Assembly (NCBI GenBank): GCA_005879815.1
Contig: VBKA01000012.1
Span: 1-19,577 of the forward strand
Length of the DNA stretch: 19,577 bases
Source: Chloroflexota bacterium
GTDB lineage: Bacteria; Chloroflexota; Limnocylindria; QHBO01
Reading direction: 5' to 3'
Below the pieces are notes generated by a model that was not told the DNA's origin, searched no databases, and worked only from the letters and a program-made list of their open reading frames with translations. This document shows positions 14,334 through 19,577 of the stretch, piece by piece; the first letter of the stretch is position 1; each line of letters starts with the position of its first letter. The translations under genes and the position numbers were made by a program.

Positions 14334-17000
14334 GTGCACGAAGTCTTCGACCAGTTCAAGCAGCAGCTGCCCGACATCGATCCCGAAGAGACGCAGGAGT
14401 GGATCGACTCGCTCGATGGGGTGGTCGACCAGGCCGGTCGTGAGCGCGCCCGCTTCATCATCTTCAAGCTCCTGAAGCGCGCTCGGCAGCTGCAGATCGG
14501 TCTTCCTCCGCTCACTCAGACCCGCTACATCAACACCATCAGCCCCGAGCAGGAGCCCTTCTTCCCCGGCGACGAGACGATGGAGCTCCGCATTCGCCGC
14601 ATGATCCGTTGGAACGCGCTGGCCATGGTTCTGCGAGCCAACACGCGTTTCGACGGACTGGGCGGACACCTCTCCACGTACGCCTCGGCGGCGAGCCTGT
14701 ACGAGGTCGGCTTCAACCACTTCTTCAAGGGTGGGCCCGATGGCGACCTGATCTTCTTCCAGGGCCACGCAGCGCCCGGCATCTACGCCCGCGCCTTCCT
14801 GGAGGGCCGGATCAGCGAGGAGCAGCTCGACCACTTCCGGCGCGAGGCGCTCTGGCCGGGAGGCCTTTCGTCGTACCCCCACCCGCGAATGATGCCCGGG
14901 TTCTGGCAGTTCCCCACCGTGAGCATGGGCCTGGGACCGCTCAGCGCCATTTACCTCGCGCGATTCAATCGGTACCTCCACGCGAGAGGCATCAAGGACA
15001 CCTCCGGCCAGCGCGTGTGGGCCTTCCCCGGCGACGGCGAGATGGACGAGCCGGAGTCGCTCGCCGGGCTGTCCCTGGCCGCTCGCGAGGGCCTGGACAA
15101 CCTGACCTTCGTCGTCAACTGCAACCTTCAGCGCCTGGATGGGCCGGTGCGCGGCAACGGCAAGATCATCCAGGAGCTCGAATCCACCTTCCGCGGCGCC
15201 GGTTGGAACGTGATCAAGGTCATCTGGTCGCGCGAATGGGACGACCTGCTGGCGCGGGACGTGGACGGCATCCTGGTCAATAAGATGAACGAGACCCTCG
15301 ACGGCGACTACCAGCGCCTCTCGGTCGCCGACGGTGCCTACATCCGCGAGCACTTCTTCGGCCCGGATCCGCGCCTGCGCGCAATGGTCGAGCACCTCTC
15401 CGACGACGAGCTGACGAAGCTGCGCCGGGGCGGCCATGACTACCGCAAGCTGTTCGCGGCCTACAGCGCCGCGGTCGGACACGCCGGCACACCCACCGTC
15501 ATCCTGGCCAAAACCGTGAAGGGCTGGACCCTGGGGCCGGGCATCGAGGGTCGCAACGTCACCCACCAGGCCAAGAAGCTGACCGAGGCCGAGCTCAAGG
15601 TCTTCCGCGACCGCCTTGAGCTGCCAATCCCGGACGACCAGCTCAAGGAAGCGCCCTACTACCACCCGGGCGCCGACGCTCCCGAGATCCAGTACATGCT
15701 CGAACGGCGACGCGGTCTGGGCGGACTCCTGCCGGAGCGGCGCGTGCAACCGGCCCCGCTGCCCGCGCCGGAACCCGCGGTCTTCGAGGAGCTGCTCGGC
15801 GGATCGGAGCGGCCGGCGAGCACGACCATGGCCTTCAGCCGGCTGGTCCGCAACCTGGTTCGCGACCCCGGCGTCGGTCGCAGGATCGTCCCGATCATCC
15901 CCGACGAGGCCCGAACCTTCGGCATGGATCCGCTCTTCAAGGAGATCGGGATCTACTCCGCCGTCGGCCAGCGCTATACCCCGGTCGACAAGGAGCTCCT
16001 CCTCAGCTACCTCGAGTCGACCGAGGGCCAGATCCTGGAGGAGGGCATTACCGAGGCTGGTGCGACCGCGTCGTTCACGGCCGCCGGAACCAGCTACGCG
16101 GTCCACGGCGAACCGATGATCCCCTTCTACATCTTCTATTCGATGTTCGGCTTCCAGCGCACCGGCGACCAGCTGTGGGCATTCGGTGACGCGCGGGGTC
16201 GTGGGTTCCTGATGGGCGCCACCGCCGGACGCACCACCCTCCACGGCGAGGGGCTACAGCACGATGACGGCCACTCCCACCTGCTCGCCACCACGCTGCC
16301 GAACATCCTCGCCTACGATCCGGCCTTCGCCTACGAGCTGGGGGTGATCGTGCGCGAGGGAATCCGCCGCATGTACGCCGAGGGCGAGGACATCTTCTAC
16401 TACCTGACCCTCTACAACGAGAACTGGGTCCAGGCAGCACGGCCCGAGGGTGTGGACGAGGGGATCCTGCGTGGGCTGTACCGATACCGACCGGCCCAGG
16501 TCGACGGCCGCCGAGTCCACCTGTTGGCCTCGGGGTCGATCCTGCACCAGGCGCTCAAGGCCCAGGAGATCCTGGCCGCCCACAAGGTGGCAGCCGACGT
16601 GTGGAGCGCCACGAGCTTCCAGCAGCTGCGCGTCGATGCGCTGGACGTCGAGCGCTGGAATCGTCTCCATCCCGATGCCGAGCCGCGCAGGTCATACCTG
16701 AGCCAGGCGCTGACGGCGGTTGATGGACCGATCGTGGCGGCGACCGACTACCTCAAGGCGATCCCCGACATGATCGCGCGCTGGATCGACCGGCCCTACA
16801 CGGTCCTCGGCACGGACGGATTCGGGCGCAGCGACACGCGCGAGGCCCTGCGCACGCATTTCGAGGTATCGCCGGAGCACATCGCGTACGCCTCACTCCA
16901 CGGCCTGTGCCTCACCGGCGAGGCTGACCGGGACGAGCTGCGGCGCATGGTCGGCGAGCTGGGGATCGACACGGAGCGTCTCAACCCGCAGTTCGCCTAG
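14334..17000 (+). CDS. aceE: Pyruvate dehydrogenase E1 component, homodimeric type
   Basis: 888-aa thiamine-diphosphate enzyme that decarboxylates pyruvate and acetylates the lipoyl group of E2. The ThDP/magnesium motif GDGEMDEPES begins at residue 233 and ends with NCN at 262-264, the expected GDG-x26-NCN spacing. The opening residues (IDPEETQEWIDSLDGVV) match the E2-binding N-terminus of AceE. RWNALAMVLRAN, LGGHLSTYASAASLYEVGFNHFF and SYPHPRMMPGFWQFPTVSMGLGP are AceE hallmarks. The second domain shows IPDEARTFGMD, then the VDKELLLSY and EEGITEAGA regions. Length matches the homodimeric family, not the alpha/beta heterotetramer. It appears monocistronic; E2 and E3 are absent from the window. 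It depends functionally on lipoylation by LipB and LipA, encoded about 11 kb upstream. Confidence 0.97.
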   Translation: MHEVFDQFKQQLPDIDPEETQEWIDSLDGVVDQAGRERARFIIFKLLKRARQLQIGLPPLTQTRYINTISPEQEPFFPGDETMELRIRRMIRWNALAMVLRANTRFDGLGGHLSTYASAASLYEVGFNHFFKGGPDGDLIFFQGHAAPGIYARAFLEGRISEEQLDHFRREALWPGGLSSYPHPRMMPGFWQFPTVSMGLGPLSAIYLARFNRYLHARGIKDTSGQRVWAFPGDGEMDEPESLAGLSLAAREGLDNLTFVVNCNLQRLDGPVRGNGKIIQELESTFRGAGWNVIKVIWSREWDDLLARDVDGILVNKMNETLDGDYQRLSVADGAYIREHFFGPDPRLRAMVEHLSDDELTKLRRGGHDYRKLFAAYSAAVGHAGTPTVILAKTVKGWTLGPGIEGRNVTHQAKKLTEAELKVFRDRLELPIPDDQLKEAPYYHPGADAPEIQYMLERRRGLGGLLPERRVQPAPLPAPEPAVFEELLGGSERPASTTMAFSRLVRNLVRDPGVGRRIVPIIPDEARTFGMDPLFKEIGIYSAVGQRYTPVDKELLLSYLESTEGQILEEGITEAGATASFTAAGTSYAVHGEPMIPFYIFYSMFGFQRTGDQLWAFGDARGRGFLMGATAGRTTLHGEGLQHDDGHSHLLATTLPNILAYDPAFAYELGVIVREGIRRMYAEGEDIFYYLTLYNENWVQAARPEGVDEGILRGLYRYRPAQVDGRRVHLLASGSILHQALKAQEILAAHKVAADVWSATSFQQLRVDALDVERWNRLHPDAEPRRSYLSQALTAVDGPIVAATDYLKAIPDMIARWIDRPYTVLGTDGFGRSDTREALRTHFEVSPEHIAYASLHGLCLTGEADRDELRRMVGELGIDTERLNPQFA

Positions 17001-17018
17001 CCGAGCGCTTGGGCGGGA

Positions 17019-17040
17019 TCGCCGGCGCTACGGCCGGCGA
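17019..17040. terminator. Hairpin between convergent aceE and J-domain gene
   Basis: TCGCCGGC (17019-17026) and GCCGGCGA (17033-17040) form a perfect 8-bp stem with a 6-nt loop, 18 nt after the aceE stop and overlapping the 3' end of the convergent gene. It has no T-run, so a role as bidirectional terminator is only plausible. Confidence 0.4.
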
Positions 17041-17537
17041 GGTGTCTCCGTCGGGAAGCCGCAGATCCAGCAGTGTGTGTCCGAGTGACCGATGGCTCCC
17101 CGACAGGCGGAGCAGCGGGCGGGCAGCAGCTCGATGGCGAAGGCACGAAGCCCGATCCCAACGGCTACCGCCGTCCTCCCGACGCGTGATTCGAGCAGCG
17201 GTGCGCGCGCGGGAATCAACGCTCCGCGTCGGGGCTGGCCGATGCCGGCGAGCGTCCGCCAGCGATCCCCGCGATCCCCTGAGACCGGTAGCGCCATCCA
17301 GCGGCGACGCTCGCGATCGTATTCGGCGCGGGCTGCGGGATCGCTGAGCAGGTCACGCACCGCATTGACAACCTGCATCTCCTCGGTGGCCCGCTGCGAC
17401 CCATTCCGATCCGGATGAAAGGTGCGAGCCAGGCGCCGCCACGCATCCATGATCTCGTCAGGCTCTGCCCGAGGGTCCACCTGCAGGAGCCGATACACGT
17501 CGCGTTCGGGTGAGTACGGGAGGAAGCGCTGGGTCAT
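17028..17537 (-). CDS. J-domain protein with C-terminal zinc ribbon
   Basis: 169-aa protein starting with a J domain (about 12-76). DVYRLLQVDPRAEPDEIMDAWRRLARTFHPD contains the essential HPD at 41-43, and SDPAARAEYD closes helix IV, so it should be able to stimulate a DnaK-type ATPase. There is no G/F region or DnaJ-type CxxCxGxG repeat array, so it is a class III co-chaperone and not DnaJ itself. The C-terminus has C142-x2-C145 and C156-x2-C159, a likely zinc ribbon. A weakly hydrophobic stretch (120-140) precedes it. It stands alone and converges on aceE. A TAGCAT hexamer (17555-17550 on the minus strand) 12 nt before the ATG could be its -10. Client and location are unknown. Confidence 0.85.
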   Translation of the reverse strand: MTQRFLPYSPERDVYRLLQVDPRAEPDEIMDAWRRLARTFHPDRNGSQRATEEMQVVNAVRDLLSDPAARAEYDRERRRWMALPVSGDRGDRWRTLAGIGQPRRGALIPARAPLLESRVGRTAVAVGIGLRAFAIELLPARCSACRGAIGHSDTHCWICGFPTETPRRP

Positions 17538-17651
17538 GGAGCGGCCCCGATGCTACCCCAGCCCGACAGACGACGCAGCCACCTCCCGCACGCTGGTCCC
17601 GGCACGCCATTTGGTAAGCCGCAATACACAATTGGCAACCGGACATACAGA

Positions 17652-17714
17652 TTTGTGAGATTCGGGTTGACAAGACAGCGCGGGCGTCCTAGAATGCGCG
17701 GCATACCTCACAAA
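17652..17714. repeat. Inverted repeat bracketing the DUF2089-cluster promoter
   Basis: TTTGTGAG (17652-17659) and CTCACAAA (17707-17714) are perfect 8-bp inverted copies separated by 47 bp. The -35 and -10 boxes lie between them. The second arm starts just after the predicted transcription start. The layout suits a repressor that binds both arms. A second imperfect pair, GCCATTTG (17606-17613) and CAATTGGC (17629-17636), lies upstream. Confidence 0.55.
17667..17695 (+). promoter_or_regulatory. Near-consensus sigma-70 type promoter of the DUF2089/DUF4097 cluster
   Basis: TTGACA (17667-17672), exactly 17 bp, then TAGAAT (17690-17695): a full -35 match and 5/6 for the -10. It is the only promoter in the window with a perfect -35 and lies in a locally AT-richer patch. 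Expected transcription start is near 17702, giving an untranslated leader of about 53 nt before ATG 17755 with its AAGGAG ribosome binding site. Confidence 0.85.
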
Positions 17715-17754
17715 CTGGCACTCACGCATGGGTGTTCTGGAAAAGGAGTTCACG

Positions 17755-17901
17755 ATGTTGGAAGGCCGAGTCCTCTACGCACAGATGATCGTCGACGAGC
17801 GACGCCGGGAGCAGCGGGAGCTGGCAGCCATCCGCCCTGCGGGCAAGCGGTTCTTCCGCCTCCCCTCGCGGCGGTACGTCCGAGTCGCCGGCAACCGCTG
17901 A
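17755..17901 (+). CDS. Small basic protein, 48 aa, function unknown
   Basis: First gene behind the strong promoter. ATG 17755 has the best Shine-Dalgarno sequence in the window, AAGGAG at 17743-17748 with a 6-nt spacer. An in-frame ATG at 17728 would give 57 aa but has no ribosome binding site. The product is MLEGRVLYAQMIVDERRREQ followed by an Arg-rich tail (KRFFRLPSRRYVRV), with no cysteine or membrane segment. Its TGA stop overlaps the ATG of the DUF2089 gene by one base (TGATG), so translation of the two is coupled. No homologue is recognised. It may act as a leader gene that sets DUF2089 translation, or as a nucleic-acid or membrane-binding peptide; both are inference. Confidence 0.7.
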   Translation: MLEGRVLYAQMIVDERRREQRELAAIRPAGKRFFRLPSRRYVRVAGNR

Positions 17902-18353
17902 TGGCCCACGACGTCATTTCCACCTGTCCGGTCTGCCAGGGCGAGCTGACCGTCACCCGCCTGCACTGCCGCAACTGCGGCACGGCCCTCGAGGGCGAAT
18001 TCGGGGTTGGGCGTTTCGGACGGCTCGAGCACGAGCAGCTCGCCTTCCTGGAGAGCTTCCTGCGCTCGCGGGGAAACCTCAAGGAGATGGAGCGCGAGCT
18101 GGGCATCTCGTACCCCACCGTTCGCGGTCGCCTCGAGGTTCTGCTCAAGGCTCTTGGCCTGGGTGACGGTCCAGCGGTTGCCGTGACCGATGAGGAGCCG
18201 ATGCCGGCCGAGACAGAGCCGGCGACGCCCCCCGCCGCTGCGACCGATGAAGACCTCGCGGCCGAGCGGCGCAGGATCCTCGAGCGCCTCTCCCGCCATG
18301 AGCTGAGCGCCGACGAGGCAGCAGTAGCCATCCGCGCGCTGGGGAGGAGCTGA
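17901..18353 (+). CDS. DUF2089 zinc-ribbon/HTH protein with C-terminal SHOCT-like helix pair
   Basis: 150 aa. A zinc ribbon is formed by C9-x2-C12 and C23-x2-C26 (CPVCQGELTVTRLHCRNC). The DUF2089 core follows: FGRLEHEQLAFLESFLRSRGNLKEMERELGISYPTVRGRLEVLL, whose GNLKEMERELGISYPTVRGRL part is a helix-turn-helix (about 58-80). This makes a DNA-binding regulator likely. After an acidic Pro/Ala linker (90-118), RRRILERLSRHELSADEAAVAIRAL (123-147) resembles the short SHOCT-like helical hairpin found in YvlB/LiaX-type proteins. ATG 17901 overlaps the preceding small ORF stop; the frame continues upstream past the promoter but those starts are not credible. The DUF4097 gene follows after 5 nt. It may regulate its own promoter. 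Confidence 0.88.
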   Translation: MAHDVISTCPVCQGELTVTRLHCRNCGTALEGEFGVGRFGRLEHEQLAFLESFLRSRGNLKEMERELGISYPTVRGRLEVLLKALGLGDGPAVAVTDEEPMPAETEPATPPAAATDEDLAAERRRILERLSRHELSADEAAVAIRALGRS

Positions 18354-18358
18354 CGTTC

Positions 18359-19411
18359 ATGGCAACCTACGTCCGGCAGCAGGAGATCAGGCACCGCATC
18401 GGTCCCGCCGGTCGCTTCCAGCTGAAGGTGACCGATGGCGACGTGCGCATCCGTCCTGCCGAAGGCGATGAGGTCCGGCTGCGCGCCACATTCGAGATCG
18501 GCGCCGGCTCCGACGAAGAGGCGGACCGCGTGCTGGACATTGCCAGGCTGATCGTGTCTTCCGGGGATTCGTACCTGGACGTCCAGGCGCCCGGCGACGG
18601 ACAGCTGGGCGGCCTGACACAGGCGCTCGGCCTGCCGGACCGCTCGACGCTGCGGCGCTGGATCACCGGCAGCCCTCGGGTCGAGCTGTCCGTGGACGTC
18701 GAAGCACCGGCAGGCTGCGAGCTGCGCATCGACACGGTGTCCGGTGACCTGGTGGTGCACGGCATGCGGGGGGAGCAGCGATACAACACGGTCTCGGGCG
18801 ACCAGTACCTCACCGAGATCGGCGGATCTGTGCGAAGCAACAGCGTCTCCGGAGACGGGACGCTGCGCGCAGATGGGCCGATTCGCGTACGCGCCGAGAG
18901 CGTGTCCGGCGACCTCTCCATCACCTCACCCAGGCTGGAGGAGCTGCGGCTCACCACCGTCAGCGGAGACCTGGAGATCGAGGGGGAGCTGGCGCAGGGG
19001 GAGCTGGCGCGGAGCGGCGAGCATCGCATTGAATCGGTCAGCGGCGATCTGCTGTTCGGCCTGATCGGCAGCGCCACCTTCGACGTGCGGGGCATCTCCA
19101 CCGACATCCAGGCGGAGATGGCACATCGCCTCGAGGGACGCATGGATCGTCGCCGCGTGGTGATCGGCACCGGTGAGCCGACGATCGTGTTCAGCTCGAT
19201 GTCCGGAGACGTCGTGGTGCGGAACCCGCGCCGGCTCGAGCGTAAGGTCGCGAGCCAGTCCGCACCGGAGGCCACGGGAGCGACGCAATCCACTGCCGAG
19301 AAGGCGCCGATGAGCGAAGAGGCGATCGAGGTGCTCCGCGCGCTGGAGCGCGGCGAGATCGACGTCGAGGAGGCCTCGCGCCGGCTGGGGGAGCGCTCCA
19401 GCGATGCGTGA
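18359..19411 (+). CDS. DUF4097-type beta-repeat protein with C-terminal SHOCT-like motif
   Basis: 350 aa, rich in beta strands. Seven SGD repeats mark the rungs of a right-handed beta-helix-like DUF4097 fold: VSGD at 127, 145, 163, 182, 201 and 227 and MSGD at 281. The first 115 residues form a less repetitive N-terminal part. There is no signal peptide or membrane segment, so it is probably cytoplasmic or associated peripherally. Residues 319-343 (SEEAIEVLRALERGEIDVEEASRRL) repeat the SHOCT-like motif seen at the end of the DUF2089 protein. GGAGGAG (18343-18349) is a good ribosome binding site 9 nt before ATG 18359. DUF4097 proteins such as Bacillus YvlB and enterococcal LiaX are tied to envelope stress; that role is inferred here. 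A perfect 15-bp tandem duplication lies at 18981-19010. Confidence 0.87.
   Translation: MATYVRQQEIRHRIGPAGRFQLKVTDGDVRIRPAEGDEVRLRATFEIGAGSDEEADRVLDIARLIVSSGDSYLDVQAPGDGQLGGLTQALGLPDRSTLRRWITGSPRVELSVDVEAPAGCELRIDTVSGDLVVHGMRGEQRYNTVSGDQYLTEIGGSVRSNSVSGDGTLRADGPIRVRAESVSGDLSITSPRLEELRLTTVSGDLEIEGELAQGELARSGEHRIESVSGDLLFGLIGSATFDVRGISTDIQAEMAHRLEGRMDRRRVVIGTGEPTIVFSSMSGDVVVRNPRRLERKVASQSAPEATGATQSTAEKAPMSEEAIEVLRALERGEIDVEEASRRLGERSSDA
18981..19010 (+). repeat. 15-bp perfect tandem duplication inside the DUF4097 gene
   Basis: AGGGGGAGCTGGCGC occurs twice back to back (18981-18995, 18996-19010). It adds five residues in frame (GELAQ GELAR) between two SGD rungs, and probably arose by recent slippage. 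Confidence 0.85.
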
Positions 19412-19577
19412 TGAGCTTGCGATCGTGCTCCGGCTCGTGGCGGAGGGCCGCATCACGCCAGAGGAGGCGGCTCCCCTGATCGAGGCGCTCAGCCGCGCCC
19501 CGAGCGGCGCGCCATACGGACCCGAGCCAGACACGGGCGCGGAGCGCGGGCCTATGCCTCCCCCAGCGCCGCCTTTT
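19404..19577 (+). CDS. Partial gene: N-terminal SHOCT-like motif protein
   Basis: Cut by the window end; 58 codons are visible and open to the last base. ATG 19404 overlaps the DUF4097 stop by 8 nt. The product starts MRDELAIVLRLVAEGRITPE and continues EAAPLIEAL, a clear SHOCT-like helix pair of the type at the N-terminus of YvlB/LiaX proteins, followed by a Gly/Pro/Glu-rich linker. The rest probably carries another domain, possibly a second DUF4097 or a membrane segment, but that cannot be seen. It is the third consecutive gene carrying this motif. Confidence 0.7.
   Translation, partial: MRDELAIVLRLVAEGRITPEEAAPLIEALSRAPSGAPYGPEPDTGAERGPMPPPAPPF

Noticed and set aside
14256..16244. Long minus-strand open frame of 662 codons opposite aceE
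   Set aside because: It lies entirely antisense to a clearly conserved enzyme; long antisense frames are expected at this GC content, and its translation is a His/Asp/Gly-rich composition without domains.
17550..17900. Upstream extension of the DUF2089 frame
   Set aside because: It would place the start ahead of the promoter and overlap the small ORF; the zinc ribbon starts 9 residues after ATG 17901, as is normal for the family.

Overview
This is a compact, very GC-rich bacterial chromosome segment with overlapping genes. It contains no tRNA, rRNA, insertion sequence, CRISPR array or prophage signal. The gene content fits a member of the Chloroflexota, perhaps a Limnocylindria-like lineage: a homodimeric-type AceE, a DUF2089 regulator beside a DUF4097 protein, a NodI/DrrA-like exporter under PadR control, and the C-terminal part of a large BNR/sialidase-like protein. 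That placement is inference from gene families and base composition; no marker gene in the window proves it.

Layout. (1) 63-1166 (+): a secreted, Pro/Thr/Ser-rich, single-pass membrane protein of unknown function. (2) 1257-3857 (+): lipA, lipB and a glyoxalase-II-like metallo-beta-lactamase (MBL) fold hydrolase, tightly packed. (3) 3942-5034 (+): an UPF0173-type MBL-fold hydrolase and a small glycine-rich membrane protein. (4) 5112-8682: a PadR regulator and its partner membrane protein (-), divergent from an ABC exporter of one ATPase and two permeases (+). A perfect 11-bp-arm palindrome lies between the two divergent units. (5) 8675-13711 (-): ndh, a small membrane protein, plsY, ptsH, ptsI and pgsA, nearly all overlapping or within 16 nt. 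This places two phospholipid-synthesis genes around the general PTS phosphocarriers. (6) 13774-14259 (+): an apparent C-terminal remnant of a BNR/sialidase-like protein, followed by a strong hairpin. (7) 14334-17000 (+): aceE. (8) 17028-17537 (-): a J-domain protein with a C-terminal zinc ribbon. (9) 17755-19577 (+): a small basic ORF, a DUF2089 zinc-ribbon/HTH protein, a DUF4097 protein and a partial gene, behind a near-consensus promoter flanked by an inverted repeat.

How the genes connect. LipB and LipA make the lipoyl cofactor needed by 2-oxoacid dehydrogenase E2 subunits, and AceE is the E1 of such a complex; E2 and E3 are not in the window. PlsY and PgsA act in glycerophospholipid synthesis. 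HPr and EI form a phosphorelay with no EII permease visible here. The last cluster resembles YvlB/LiaX-type envelope-associated modules in its parts, but the parts are spread over separate genes and the short helical motif recurs in three consecutive products.

Two regulatory themes stand out. Several genes (lipA, the ABC ATPase, the 121-aa membrane protein, ndh, aceE) have a -10-like TANNNT or close variant only 7-9 nt before the start codon and no Shine-Dalgarno sequence, which suggests leaderless transcripts. The other theme is the pair of clear inverted-repeat operator candidates, at the PadR/ABC divergence and around the DUF2089-cluster promoter.
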